NCBI RefSeq assembly: GCF_012489685.1
Contig: NC_080043.1
Coordinates: forward strand, 38,827,127-38,891,126
From: Lotus japonicus
Taxonomy: Eukaryota; Streptophyta; Magnoliopsida; Fabales; Fabaceae
DNA length: 64,000 nt
Direction: 5' to 3'
In this document: one piece after another, positions 20,930 through 34,093 of the stretch
How the letters are laid out: each line of letters starts with the position of its first letter
Position numbering within the stretch: the first letter of the stretch is position 1
The notes under the pieces: model-generated
Seen by the model: only the letters and a program-made list of their open reading frames with translations
What the model was told of the DNA's origin: nothing
Databases searched by the model: none
Position numbers and translations under genes: made by a program

Positions 20930-20937
20930 CACGTCCA

Positions 20938-23050
20938 AATAAAATAACAAATATCACAAGTATGATTGAAGGTTGAAAAGAGAAAATAGGTGAAAGTTGA
21001 GGGACATGGGAATGCAAAGAAACACCGACGCCTGCACGTTTGTCATGTCTGATTGGACTGGGATAGCAGATAGTAGTCTCACAATAATAATTTCGGAATA
21101 CAAAAGGACAAAATCTGTTGTTTTGTGTCCTAGTCACTAGTACTTGGAATTGGATCCCCTCTAGTTGAATCTTTCCTCCCTCCCTCTCTTTTCCAGCAGC
21201 AAATATGTCATGTGTTTTTAACTATATTCCAATAAACATATATTACAATTTGCAGGTATTAATCATACAATAATCTTAATTCGTCATCAAAACTAAATAA
21301 AGGGTTGAGATTTTACAGGAATGAGCGGCAAAATCCCGTAGATAATCTTTGTTAATGTTCATTGTTATATGTGGATATACAAGGCCAACTCCATTTGTAT
21401 AATCAGACTTCAGAGTCAGATGGATGAGTCTGATTGGGTTTTCCTATGAGTGAGACCATCTCTAACGCGGCAAAAAAAAATACAATTGATATTATGCTTG
21501 TTTTTGTGTGTTTTTATCCCATTTAATCAATATAAATCTAATTTGAGAGGAATGAGATTTATTAGCATTGAGTTTAATCGAACAACGTTTTATTCAATAG
21601 AAATCTAAATACACATTAAAAGAAATTGAGACTATTGAAATGAGTGAGTGTAGTTGCTTTGGGAAAGAATAACTGATGGAACAAGCTTATGTCTGCGAAA
21701 CTGATATTCAAATGTGCCTGGTGATCAAAATAAAAATTAAATAAATAAATAATTATGGATCTTAAAAACTATTTCACATTGACCAAAAAAAAAATTTCAG
21801 TCAAATATGAAAGTATGGATTATTTGTGAGGTTCGGCGAACTAGATTACTCTCATAATTCCGACTTGAGAATTGTGAATGTATAGGTCTCTCAGAGGTGA
21901 ACCTCCTAAGATTGAACTTTCAACTTAAGGTTAAAACAATCAAATTTTAATCACTACAACCCGTATTCATGGGACATTTTTTTGGAGTTACTAGATTGGA
22001 GTAAAAAATTAACTGAATTTCTTGAAGTATTAATAAAAATGATGGTGTATGAAAGTGTGCTCAGTTTGGAAGAAAAATGGAGGACTATGTATACGCAGAC
22101 CCAGTTCTGCGTAATTTATGAGAATGTGGTCAGTTTTTTTTTTCACTGCTTACTAGTTCCATTGACTAGCTATTTAAGCTTCATAATTGGGATGAGCAAT
22201 ATTGAGCACTGCAATTGGTGAGAAAATAGTCATTCAATTGTTACTGCTTACTAAATGAGTGGTTTAATGAACATTATGCCTCTAATTTCTTTCGTTGTTG
22301 TACACTTGTACTCCTTGATAGTTCATCTTTCTCATTTTGGCATCCCTAATTCCTTGAGGGTGGACTCCACGGTGCATCAGGCGAGTGGATCTTGTATGGT
22401 GCAAAACAATACCACGACAACAATCGCCGATGACAACAAACGAGAGGGAAGAGAGAAGGTTTTGGATTTTTTTAATAGATAGAAAGTGGGGTGAGTGAGG
22501 TGTAAATGAAGCAAAAGCTTGAATGAATCATAATTCTTACAAATGAACCCGTAGTTCAACTTCAAGACAACCTATATCAGTATTGTACTGCAGCATTCAC
22601 CATTCCTCGAGCCCTTGACTCCTGAATTTTGAACTCAACAATCAGAATTGCTAGTTTTGGATGCATATTTGACAATATTTAACCAATAGTTCCAGAACAC
22701 GAGCAATGGAATTAATTCACCCCATCGTCTCTGTCGCATTCTTTTGATTCCATGTTATATGTTCTAAGTTCTAACTCATCCTTTAACCCAATAGAACTAA
22801 ACAGATGGATGGAGAGAATGTATTTTTGCTTTCTTTCAACTTTTAATCAAACACTAAATCATGGTCTAAACAGCATCATCTCCCAGTAAAGCTTTCCAAA
22901 TTTTTATGTCAATAATTTATGCTGAAAACACATCTTTATTTACAAAAAAACAATATGCTATATGTAGGAAATTTGCAAGAAATGCATTAAAATACGCTAA
23001 TCTGTGACAAAGCTAACTTTGTTATTTAACAGACATGGATGGAAGGTAGT
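20938..23050. other. Intergenic region downstream of MBF1, no gene recognised
   Basis: AT-rich DNA with scattered short frames (for example 21982-22221 and 22255-22482) that show no family features. The MBF1 3' untranslated region probably begins at 23210 and extends toward about 23040. Confidence 0.5.
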
Positions 23051-23210
23051 CGGTGATAGTTACCACAGCTTGTGTTTCGTATGGTAATATTTAGTAAATA
23101 CATCATTATGTCTGAACATGTTAAAGCCTCCGGTTGCAACATGCAAACGCAACCATCTTGGACAGCGAGATAAAAAACTGACTACATAAACAGCCATCAG
23201 ATTTGGTTCC

Positions 23211-25686
23211 TCATTTCTTGCCACGCAGTTTGGCACCAAGGGCTCTCTCCAATTTGCCAATAATCTGCTGGTTTGGAATCGCTTTCCCTGACTCATACTC
23301 CTGGATCACTTGAGGCTTCTCATTGATTATCTACAAGCAATCAAGCTTGTTATCAACAATACCAGATTACAAATAATGAACATGAAGACACAAAATATAT
23401 GCATGCAATCATGACTGCAATCACAAATTACAGACAATGAACATAGACACAAAATATGTTAGAGAGAAGGGGTTAGCAATACCTGAGCAAGTTGAGCCTG
23501 AGTTAATTTCTTATCCATCCGGGCTTGCATTATAGCTTTCTTGAGTTCAGTTGGCACACGATCATCTGTGCACACAAGTTGAGTTCAGTTAGCACACAAG
23601 AGTTAATGTTCAAAGAATAAAACAAGGCAGGACCAACAACAAAAAAACCACCACATATTACAGCAGTGTTCCAAATTGAATAATGTGTTATTCAGTTCAA
23701 CCATGTTTGACACTCATAGATCCAAGAGAAACAACAACGGATACAACAACAACAATAATAATAGGCTTTGATTGCTGATCACCAGGTAAATAGAAGAAAA
23801 CAGATAGCACATTGTAGATGAGGAGTCAGTTTTATAATCACAGTGCTAAGATGACATTACCATTTAACTTCTAAGAAAATATCAGGCCATATGATAGTTA
23901 TCAAATTCAAAGAAAATAGTTGCTAGTGGGGGACTAATATCACAAAAGACATAAATTATGAGTATATCCTCATTTCCACCAATTATCAGAAATTGAACCA
24001 CACTAGAACATAGTACATTTGCATTGCCATGCCCAAGCTATGCAGACATTTTTTGCATTGTGCTTAGAAGGAAAAAGCATAAATTTGTATAACAGGTTCG
24101 ATAGATGAAAACAAACAAAAAAAAAAATAGTACAGATATCTACAGTAAACCCAAGCTAATAAAAGAATATGAAATTCCCAGAAATTATGTAGTAGTTATA
24201 ACTTATATCACTCACAAAATTCCTAAATCTAGCAAAATAACCCCAAGCTAATAAAAGAATATTCCAGAAAACTACAAGTTATAATAACCACAGTAAGCCC
24301 AAGCTAGTAACATAATATGAATGTCCCCCATTATTTATGTAACACTTCTAAAACACGTGCTTATGATATACCAGAAGTTAGCACCTAGTGGTACTAGGGT
24401 AGAGAGTACATTTACATGTAAGCCTGATAGTGATGAAGTGATACTGCCAGCTCTCAACTAAAGTGCCTCAACAGTTCAACCAAGTACATAGCTAATCTAT
24501 TCAGGGAAACATCAGAAATATAATTCCAGCATTGAAGGTATGAGCTAGCATACCACCAACCAAAAACTGCCCAAACAAATAATTTACTGTTGAATTCCAG
24601 CATTGAAGGTATGAGCTAGCATACCACCAACCAAAAACTGCCCAAACAAATAATTTACTGTTGAATCCACTAAATAAATGCAATTAGGTTCTTTCCATGG
24701 CAGAAAATGTAAAATCATGAAACAGTTGATTGTATATAAGCACACTCACGAGTTAAATTCTCTGTATCCTCATCCAGCCTCTTAGTGTTCAGTGAAGTGC
24801 CACTTGAAGCAGCTTTGTTTGTCCCAGCATTATCTGCACAGAACAACTTAACAATCAGCAATACGACCAGCCAAATAAAAAGAAGCCAATCAAGATGAAA
24901 GAGTGGAAACATTCAACCACCCTATACGAAATAAGTATCCCAGAATAAGGGCATCAGCTCAATTAAGTGATAATTCAACAAACACGAATTACATGACAAC
25001 TTGAGTCAAAAAAGCTAGTTCATGAGCTGAAGTTCCAAAGACCTTGTAAGCTTCTTGTAAATATTTTCAAAAGTTTAACTAACACCGATTCACATGTAGT
25101 TATATCCTTAAATAAACTCTGAAAAATCTATCCAAACAACCCTAAAGATCAACCCAGAAGAAAATACCACTTCTGAAATTGCGAAAACCACTTAAAACGC
25201 ACAATCATTTGTAGTAAAAAGAAGTCTGAATCCCATAACCCATAGTCCCAAATCAAATTTAAACAGATAATATCGACTGATGATAATAATCAATAATCAA
25301 CAATAGAAATGAAAGCTCCATAGTCTGGATAAATAATAAAAACCATGACTATCAGCTGCTGAACCAAAATTCTAATCAAGAATCACAACAAAGCTCCATG
25401 AACAAATCAATCATTCTATTTGTATACATATATAGATTAAGATAAGAAAAGTAACAACAAATTTCACGTGGAATGAAACAATCGAAATCAAAGTAAATCT
25501 AGGGTTACAGATCTCAAGATGAGGAAGGGGAAGGGTCTAACGTTTCCTGACGGTTTCGATGTCAGCTCCGGCGCGGCGAGCGGCGTTGACAGCCTTGTCA
25601 TCTTTCCTGGCAGCGGCGGTGGGAGCCTTCTTGCGGAGGACAACGGGTTCCCAGTCCTGTGAAACGGGTCCTCCTGCTCCTGACAT
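23211..25686 (-). CDS. MBF1: Multiprotein bridging factor 1, MBF1a/b type (4 exons, 143 aa)
   Basis: Exons on the minus strand are 25686-25542, 24833-24750, 23565-23483 and 23330-23211. All introns are GT-AG, with phases 1, 1 and 0 from the first intron on. The protein begins [20 protein letters not shown], has the N-terminal MBF1 domain (about 1-70) and a Cro/C1-type helix-turn-helix (about 87-141, with [20 protein letters not shown]) and ends [12 protein letters not shown] with TGA at 23211-23213. The length equals the plant MBF1a/b class; the longer MBF1c class differs at the N-terminus. MBF1 bridges bZIP-type activators and TATA-binding protein in the nucleus and is linked to stress responses in plants. 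No lesion is seen. ATG was chosen from the family start. The 5' leader contains a CTT-rich run (25708-25729). Confidence 0.97.
24522..24663. repeat. 71-bp exact tandem duplication in MBF1 intron 2
   Basis: A unit starting AATTCCAGCATTGAAGG is present twice, at 24522-24592 and 24593-24663, with no mismatch seen. It lies in the intron between exons 2 and 3, about 90 bp from the exon 2 donor site, and does not touch coding sequence. It is either a recent duplication or an assembly artefact. Confidence 0.92.
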
Positions 25687-25989
25687 CTTTTCTCTTCTGT
25701 GTTGGTGAGTACTTTCTTCTTCTTCTTCTTGTTGTTTGGGTCTAGGGTTTTCGTTAGAAGAGAAATGAATGAATGAATGTTGATCTTCTTAGCTTGGTGA
25801 TCACGCTGAGGGAGTCCCTATCCTTTTCACGTTTGGGCTTTGGGTTGTTCAACTTCACGTTTGATAAAGATATGGGCTAGGCCCAAATATTTTAGAAGAT
25901 TAAAAGAGAAATGGAGGTTAAAAAGTAACTTGAGATTTGCCCAAAAAAAAAAAAAAAAGTAACTTGAGAGACTTGAAACTTTCTCCTTT
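25687..25989. promoter_or_regulatory. MBF1 5' leader and upstream region
   Basis: The region directly upstream of the MBF1 start contains a CTT-rich leader and an AGTAACTTGAGA repeat either side of a poly(A) stretch (25924-25972), which looks like a small retro-insertion scar. No clear TATA box was identified with confidence. Confidence 0.4.
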
Positions 25990-27080
25990 TTTTTAAAAGT
26001 GAGCTCAGATTAAATTAAATGGAAAGCAAAAACGTCATTACATCAGAGATTATAGCAGAAAACATCTCTGGCGGAACTTCCTTCACCCACACTAAATTCG
26101 AGTAGGTGACGTCATTCCTTGCCAAGAGATCAACTACAAAGTTACCACTCCTAAGAACAAAAGACAAAGACATCGAATCAAAAGCAAAAGACAAACGACG
26201 AAATCTTTAACCACCATGGCCAAGTAAGAATCATTGAGATCCCACTTCTTACAACTCAGAAACAAAGGTGCAATTTGTTTCCATGCAAATCATTCGAAAC
26301 CCCAAGTCCACAGCCAAAGACAAAGCCCAACGAAGTCCCATACCTTCGACCACCGTTAGCGACATCCCATGAGTTGGGAACTTAGACGTTGCTGCCATAA
26401 ATTGTCTGTTATTGTCGCGCACGACCATGCATACTCCCGCGGTGTTGCCATCCTTCTAAGAAACGCGTCGACATTGAGCTTTATCACATCGGAAGCTAGG
26501 CGTTGCGACATCGGAGGAGCTCGTCCCACCGCTGGTGTCGTCGGGTTGGGCAGAAGAAACATGCCTCGCTGGAGAGTTGCATGAAGGGGGAAAGGAGCTT
26601 CTCAAAAAACAACAGCGTTGTGTGCTTCCCATAGGACATACGCTAGAGACTGGAAGCACACCAAGGTTGCTGGTTCCCAGCTATTAGTGAAGTGCACAAC
26701 CAGATCTGCAAATACATCAAAAGAGCCAACATGCAAGGATAATGGAGATGTAAATCAGAATGTTTGAACTACTTGGCATTTCATTAACACTTGATTAAAT
26801 GGTTTCCATCTCAACTTCACACAACAGGCCACTTGGATCCAAGTCCATCCCGCACCGTTGAAGACTCCTGCAGACTGGAAGGAACTGCGATACAACACCC
26901 CAACACACTTCTTTCCACCTTGGCAAAGCCTCGGTGCCCCAAAACTTCTTCCAAACCAACGATGCTAAGGATATGGAAGACTTGAACATTATAGACAAAA
27001 AAAAGAGTCTTGAAAATTGTAAGCCCAAACAAAGCATCGATTTTATGATGTTTCATAGATCGATGGTCAAGCGTCGTTTC
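25990..27080 (-). pseudogene. LINE 3' fragment: zf-RVT and RNase H domains
   Basis: On the minus strand, a zf-RVT-like segment is followed by a linker and an RNase H start. The zf-RVT part reads EALPRWKEVCWGVVSQFLPV and RSLQRCGMDLDPSGLLCEVE; the linker is FQSLAYVLWEAHNAV; the RNase H start is IKLNVDAFLRRMATPREYAW. This order is the C-terminal part of plant L1-type LINE ORF2. Stops and frame changes show it is dead. The edges are approximate, and a poly(T)/poly(A) area near 25940-26000 may mark its 3' end beside the MBF1 promoter. Confidence 0.75.
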
Positions 27081-28458
27081 CATCTCCTTCGCTAGGGTTT
27101 CATAAAGTTGTTCTCCTTATCCCCCATTGGGGATCTTTTTCCTTCATTAGGAAGGTTTTTTCCTACTTATGTTAGGTGTTTTCTCTCACATTAGGTGGCT
27201 TTCTACCCAAATAAGTGGGTTCTTTTCTTTTCCCTTGCTTTACCATGACCACCATCCGCCCTTCACAATTTATTTACCACCCCCCACCCACCCTTAGCAG
27301 CAGATCTGAGACCATTATCACTCACTTGTCGTGCTTCCCTCATCTCCAAATATGCCTCCGCCGCCACCAAGTCGTCGGTCAATCTGGGCCACCGCCACCG
27401 TCTCGCATATCATAAGCATATTTGGGCCACCATCCATGTCACTGCCAGCACCAAATTTATGGCCACCACCACATGCGACCGTCAACAACAACCACCTCGC
27501 ATCCTCCACTACCATTGGTGGCCTCAGTCACCAGCTACTACACGGAACTACTGCTCATATCGACATTCACCACCACTTTCCTCTACATGTCTCAATTCAA
27601 GTTGTTGTGGTGCCTCTGACAACGACTATCTTCCCTTTGTTGTTGTCTCCGCGTTCTATAGATGTCTGCTTCATCTCCCTTGTTCTCAAATTTCTAGATT
27701 GTCCCTATTTAGGTGTTGTTGAAGCCATGTTTTTAGGCTTCCTTATTTTCAGCATTGGTTACAACTTCGACAGAGACGGACAGGTTTTCCATTTGGAGTG
27801 TCATTTAAAGAAATTGATAAAACCTTTCACCACTCTGGGCTGGATTATTTGTTGATTTGTGGGTTTTTGTACAGCCTTTAATGTTATTGTTACTTCATGT
27901 TTTAACTGTTGAACCAGGGTGAGCATGCTTGCTCTTCATTTTCTTATCTTTGTGCATTGTAGAATCACTTATTAAGAATTTTGTCCCACATGATGTAAAT
28001 GTCATTTGGGTGTTTAATTTAAAAATCTTTAGCCAAAAAAAGAGTTAAGGTTTCATATACATACTTGCACTTTTTCCTCTTGATGGTGGTTTCATGCAAC
28101 ACCTTCATGATAGGCACCGAGACCACATCAACATTATCATGACGCTTGAGAATGACAACTTTCACCACGTTTCACTCCCTCAACCATTGTTGGTGCCTCA
28201 TTGTCCTCAAAAACTTTTTTTTTCTCAACCTTGTTTCTACTTTCTATTTGCGAAGTCCGAACAAAATATTGAATGGATATTTCCTTCAATTTTTTAAAAC
28301 TTGGGTGTACATTGATAGTGTGGATCTTCATGTAGATAATAAAACTCTTGAAACGAAAAAAAATGACATCATATTGACTGAACCGATTCAAATCGATGAA
28401 CCACCAATTTTGACCAGTTTCAACGATTCTAGACCGATTCCACAGGTTTTAAACTAAT
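27081..28458. other. Unassigned region with one 174-aa open frame
   Basis: The plus-strand frame 27331-27855 is open for 174 codons but starts within Pro/Ser/His-rich, low-complexity sequence and resembles no family I know. A T-rich stretch ending AAAATCTTTAGCCAAAAAAAG near 28045 looks like a retroelement tail, so the region could be another degraded non-LTR element. I do not call a gene. Confidence 0.3.
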
Positions 28459-28468
28459 ATTTGTGTAG

Positions 28469-29188
28469 GGTTTAAATACTCTAGAGGTCTCTAAAATTGT
28501 CTGCCGTACGAAAATAAGTCCCTAAATTTTTTTTTTCCGATTCCGAATCCCTGGATTTTTTTTAATCAGAATAAGTCCCTACTCGTGTTTCAAACCTATG
28601 TGGCTCAATTTTTACTGAGTCATTTATTCCACGTGGCCTTTCTATTTTTTTTAAATACACATGGATTAAAAAAATAAAATTACACATTTAAATTTAAATT
28701 AAAATTTAAAATTAAAATCTTATTAACCTAATTAACCCTAAATGCCTAAAAAGATTTTAATTTTAAAAATTTAAATAATTAGATTTAAAATTAAAATCTT
28801 ATTAACCTAATTAACCCTAAAAAGATTTTAATTTTAATTTTATATGTTTAAATTTAAAATTAAAATCTTATTAACCTAATTAACCCTAAATCTAATTAAC
28901 CATAAATCCCTAAATCTAATTAACCCTAAATCCCTAAAAAGATTTTAATTTTAAATTTAAATTTAAATGTTTAATTTTATTTTTTTTAATCCATGTGTAT
29001 TTACAAAAATAGAAAAGCCATGTGGAATAAATGACTCAGCAAAAATTGTGCCACATAGGCTGGAAACACGAGTATGGACTTATTCTGATTAAAAAAAAAA
29101 TTCCAGGGATTCAGAATCGGAAAAAAAAATTTCAAGGACTTATTTTCGTACGACACACAATTTTATGGACCTCCAGAGTATTTAAGCC
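28469..29188. mobile_element. Non-autonomous MULE, 10-bp TSD ATTTGTGTAG
   Basis: ATTTGTGTAG occurs at 28459-28468 and 29189-29198. The 720-bp unit between has inverted arms of about 200 bp, starting GGTTTAAATACTCTAGAGG and, on the opposite strand, GGCTTAAATACTCTGGAGG. Further in, both arms carry CGTACGAAAATAAGTCC and AGTCATTTATTCCA. The centre is an AT-rich block of repeated TTATTAACCTAATTAACCCT units. There is no coding sequence. Confidence 0.88.
28680..28970. repeat. Short degenerate tandem array in the MULE centre
   Basis: About four imperfect copies of AAAATCTTATTAACCTAATT followed by AACCCTAAA, alternating with AAAAAGATTTTAATTTTAAA. The array lies between the two MULE arms. Confidence 0.75.
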
Positions 29189-29198
29189 ATTTGTGTAG

Positions 29199-29870
29199 CA
29201 TGGTTCAAGGGAGAGTCGAGCTGGTCAATGTTCCAGTTCTCATTCGGAACGAACCAATCAATGTTTTTTTTTTTTTTCGATCAGATAAGTCAGTCCGGTC
29301 CAATTCTTATAACATTGGTTGAAAATAAATAATATGGGAAAATTGAGCTCTCACTTTTAATATTTTATGAGGCATACCTTACTATGCTCCCACGAATGTT
29401 ATGAGTCTTTTTAGTTAGAATTGATGTGGCTTAGCAACAACCACGTCAATAAGGGAACTTAAGTCACAAAGTCATTAGTTGTCTATTGTTTTCTTTTAGG
29501 AAACTAGACCTTCAAATGAGAGAGTTGAAATAACAAAAGAAAATTATATCTTGAGCACAATTTTTTATGTTGGACATAGATGTTTGGCTAGAGGTCAGTA
29601 GTATTTATTATGAAATTTCAATGTTGAAAATAACATTTTATCCTTTGCACAAAATTTGTTCACATGTCTATTTATTTCAAAGAGAATAGTTATTTATACA
29701 ATGCACTTTAATCAACCAAAACTTTTTTTAAATTATAATAACTCCTTGGGATAAACTACTTGATCATCACACAATAGGATATCGTGCATGGTGTTGTCTA
29801 GGTTATTTCGATGAAATTATTTCCCTGCTTGAGATTTAATGAATATAATTGCGGCCCACATGGATAGAGA
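29199..29870. other. AT-rich spacer without a recognised gene
   Basis: Nothing supported was found here. The 3' part runs into the retrotransposon gag remnant. Confidence 0.45.
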
Positions 29871-30830
29871 ATGTGGCTTAAATGACAAAAAGGAAAAGGA
29901 AAATAAGTTTTCAAAAGTGATCACAAAAAGGAGTACGAATCCAAGAAGACCTCATCATCCTCCGAAAAGGAACCTATCGTCTGCTAAGAGTGCAGAAAGC
30001 CAGGGCACATCAAGCCAGAGTGTCCCAGGTGGAACAAAAGGTCATTCAAAAACCCTACCCAGAAACAGAAGAAAGCTCTCATGGTAGGATGAGACGATTC
30101 TGAAGGATCCTCAGACGACGAAGGAGAAGACGACAATGAAGAATCTTTTCTTGCTCTTATGGCGTCAGCAGACGAATCAGACGAAGAGCAGGATGAGGTA
30201 AGATCTGATATCTCTGAGGATGACTATGATGAATTACTTGCTCATTCATATGCTTTAGCTGCTAAGTTTAAAAATTTGAATAAACAATTTCTTAAACTTC
30301 AATAAGAGCATGAAACATGTCAACATGAAAATGAGCTCTTAGTAAAAGAAAATGAGTTTTTAAGAAACCAGGACACTTCGAAACAAGTTGTTGTTTTACA
30401 GAAAAGAGTAAAAGGTTTAATTGATGATTTATCATCATTTACTCTTGGTCATGATAATCTTGTTAAATTATGTGGAAACAACAATGAACTCTATGAAAAA
30501 AATGGTTTAGGTTTTGAAAGTGATTCATCGTCTGAAACATCTTCGTCTAACATTAGTTTTGCATCGTATGAATCAACATCTTTTGAACCCAAACTATTTA
30601 TAGTTGATGATAAGCTTATTGAATAAGATAAGAAGGCTTCTTATGAAAATAAGACACATTCTAAGAGAACCATTGACCCATCAGGACCCAAAAAACTCTG
30701 AGTGTACCTATAGCAGATGTACTTGACAGGACAAAGAAGACACCAAAGATAGTCCCTGGACAATGGATGCTCACAACTCATGATAAGAAAAAGGTCTATG
30801 TCCCCAGAGATCCTAACTGAGATGTTGTAG
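29871..30830 (+). pseudogene. Broken Sirevirus-type copia gag with start of pol
   Basis: A CCHC zinc knuckle (Cys-stop-Glu-Cys-Arg-Lys-Pro-Gly-His...Glu-Cys, about 29980-30030) has TAA at its second position. An acidic stretch (DDEGEDDNEESFLALMAS), a coiled-coil region with Asn/Glu-rich helices and a Ser-rich segment follow. Near 30690 comes GPKK, then VPGQWMLTTHDKKKVYVP across frame changes, which resembles the gag-pol junction of SIRE-type elements. Several stops make it non-functional. It is a different, older copy from the element at 1-6541. Confidence 0.7.
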
Positions 30831-30835
30831 GTAAA

Positions 30836-31602
30836 TAGGTAAGGTGCATTAAAGGATCAAAGACAAAATTTAAATAGCATAAATCAATTATGTGAAAACA
30901 AATTCTCTGTCTCCTTTAATAGATTAAAAAGTGTGGTGTTACTTTTTCCTTGATAAGTTACCTTGAGAACTAAAAGACAAGTAAGTCTACTTAAGACAAA
31001 CTTGGAAGACACTTCAAATCTTGCTGTGACATTTCTAAATGTCATCAGAAGATGGTACATGATATTGATAGAAGAAGCTAGGTCATGAATCTTCAAGGAC
31101 CATTTCTTTCAAAGTCAATATATGACTTAGAATGTAGTATGTCAAAACCTTCTATCAAATCTGATGTCATACGTTCTCCTACTTACCCAACTTTCGTTTT
31201 GACTAAAGACTTTGTAAGCTTAAAAAATTCTAGAAATGATACAAATTGAACTGCATGTGGTCCTACAAATTGGAAAAGGATGTTAACATGTCACAGTAAA
31301 CACCCACACAAAATTTTAATTGGAATTCTCCATTACATCACAAAGTCAAACAACATCCAAGCTCAAAAGTCACTCTCCAAGGGATCATGCAACAAAAGAT
31401 TGTTTGAATGAAGTATCGTCTAACTTTAGAGAGGCACTGTCTGCCAATGCACTGTTCAGAAATGAAAAAGGAATGTATGCACTCAACATCTGCACAAATC
31501 AATGTCCTGAATAAGTTTAAACACAGCTGACATCATCAGACATTTCCTCTCACACACGTGACTGGAACAATTATCAATCCTCTCTACACACAATTGTCTT
31601 GT
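30836..31602. other. Possible degraded retrotransposon sequence
   Basis: Short open frames exist, one ending ICTNQCPE at about 31510. That ending is similar to the copia pol C-terminus at 629, so this may be the deleted tail of the same old Sirevirus copy. The evidence is weak. Confidence 0.3.
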
Positions 31603-31607
31603 CACAT

Positions 31608-32669
31608 TGATCGAGGTCGTACCCGATACAGATAATTAATTTAGAAAACTGTAGTAACTAGGAAGTGACTCCTAGGTCGTTTCCCAAGGATTATCGTTCG
31701 ACACAGATTCAATATTAAGAACCCTAAACGCACACACACTGGGGGGGGGGGGTTTTGTGATTCAGTTCAAAATATTAGCAGAAAGTAAAAAATAGATTAA
31801 TATGATAAGCAAAGACGGACGAATCCCTTCGTTCAGTATATCGCAGCTCAATCACGGGTATCTAAAGATCAATTCTTGTTATTAGTTTCCTAGTTCGTGA
31901 GAATTAATTAACTAAGCGATAACTAATTCACAGATTCCTAAACTAAGCGATTAAGAATCCTTTACGCCCTAATATGAACTAAGCGAACATACATCATCTT
32001 CTAATTCGTGAACCTAAGGAATTAAGCAAACCCTAGCCGGAAGTAGAGATGAAGAAAACTAATCATGCGAATTCTATTAAGCACTATACCTCAAGAGCGC
32101 GATATACTTTGCAAAGGAATTCGTTCGAAGGAAATTAGCCTTCCATGGATCGGGCGAATTCAACAATTATATTGGAGAAAGTAGGGAATAAAAACATAAA
32201 CCCTAGCAGAACTCTAATAATTACTGAAATTCGAAATTGCATAAAATAATAATGTAGAAGGTAAAAGGTAATTGTTTCTCTCAGCACAAACCCTTAAATA
32301 GGAGCTGAGATCACAAATCCTAATCAAAATCAAATCCTAAAAGATATTAAAATCAAATCCTAACAAATCCTAAAGATAGAGTTTTAAAATAACAACCTAA
32401 ATAAGTTTGAATCTGAAAGATATCAAACTTAATTTATTCCGAAATTAAATCCTAATTTTTCCTAAAATACAATCTTCACTCCAGCACAATCAAATCTTCA
32501 TTCCGCAAATCTCCAAAATACCCTTGATGTCAAATAAAACCTGAAAATAAGAATAAATGTAATTAGACCAAATAATAGAAATCTCTGTCAAGCAAGGTCA
32601 ATTAATTACGAATAATCATTAATAATGACAAATTAAGGCTATATAAAATGGGTTAAATATTGCTCATCA
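31608..32669 (-). repeat. 3' LTR of the gypsy element
   Basis: 1,062 bp, bounded in plus-strand reading by TGATCGAGGTCG and GCTCATCA. It includes a 12-G run at 31741-31752 that is one base longer than in the partner LTR. Confidence 0.95.
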
Positions 32670-34093
32670 AATACCCCCACACTTAGCCTTTTGCACTCCT
32701 GGGCAAAATAAAGAATTAAGAACATGAAAACCAATTTGTAACTGGAAGTGAATCATGCAATAACCTAAAAGATCACATACTTAACAATGAATCCTAGGAA
32801 ATGTAGAGAAATGGGCAAAATCAAGTGAAGAATCAAAGAGACAAGAAATCCATGAATATCACCCAAACATCCAAGCATGTAAAGTAACCAATCAAACCAA
32901 GAGGTGAGAACAAAGATGATAGAACCTCACAAGTTATGCTCTCAAAGTGTTTACACTCAAGTGTTTAAGGTTTGTGTTTACGCTCAAGGCACTTCATGAG
33001 AACAAACACTACCATAGGCTTGACAAGACGCTAACATCAACAATCAAAAACACATGCACATAAAGATCAAAAAGGACTTTTATAGGTTGTAATGGGGCCA
33101 AGGACAAGGTAGGATAAAATATGGGATAAGTAGCTAAAACCTTAGGAAATAGAGGAGCAATGGGGAATAAGTAAGAAGTAAGTCAAGATCAACCCAATTT
33201 CAAAGCATAAGATTTGCAATTCTTCCTCCAATTCCACACTTCAACTTTTCATCTTTCATCCTTTCATTCATTTTTTTTTCTCTTGGCCTTCTCTTTTTTT
33301 CTCTTTTTTTTTCGGTTTTTTTTTTTTAACTGAAATTCAAAACTAGTAAGAAAAACAGCACCACCATACTATTTACAACAACCAACTAAGCATAACCGAG
33401 AATTGGAAGAATTAAAGAACAATGCACCCTTACCCACTTAGTACTTACTCCCAAAACAATTCCAAAGCTCCAAAATTCTCTAAGATGAGGTCAATCATGG
33501 TTTTTCACTTATAAGCTTGTAATGAGCTAAAGAAAAGAAGGATAAAAAGGCTCAAAGTGGCTATCAAAGGATAATTCATTCAAGGTAGACTTATATGGCT
33601 AGTGGCTTATTAATTAAAAGAAGAAAATGCCTAAAATCACCTCAATATGTGCATGTGAATATCAAGTAGAAACAAGCGTCAAGTCAAGTTCTAGAGTGCA
33701 AGTAATCAAGAGTGCAATCACACAAGAAAAAGATTAGAGATGGCATACAGTTGACCACCTACAGTTAAGGCTCAAAAACTCTCACAGGGGAATTAAGTCT
33801 ATCATAATTGTTTCAACCCCTCAATTTTCAAAAGTAACTTGACAAAAAGAACGCATGGATTCACATCACAAGATATCATGACTCAGTTCAAAGAAAGAAA
33901 ATGCTCATAATCTAAACAAGACCTAAGAATTCAAAGAAAGCATGGATCAACCTAATTTATTCAAAAACTAAATATTCTACCTACGGTAATCTCCCCCCAA
34001 CACTTAAACTACACATTGTCCCAATGAAGCATAACAAATATGGAATTGAACAAGTGCACTAAAAGTAAAGAAGGAGAAAGAAAACTCCTTGAT
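32670..34093 (-). other. Gypsy 3' non-coding region and polypurine tract
   Basis: Next to the 3' LTR the minus strand reads AAGTGTGGGGGTATT (32670-32684), the plus-strand primer. The remaining 1.4 kb has poly(T) runs (about 33268-33330) but no envelope-like ORF, which some Athila members carry at this place. Confidence 0.8.

Noticed and set aside
27331..27855. 174-codon frame as a possible gene
   Set aside because: It starts in low-complexity sequence, has no recognisable family and no gene-like flanks; it is more likely degraded retroelement DNA.
28700..28960. Repeated AACCCTAAA words as an interstitial telomere
   Set aside because: The plant telomere unit is TTTAGGG/CCCTAAA in perfect tandem; here the words are spaced by AATT-rich DNA inside a MULE.
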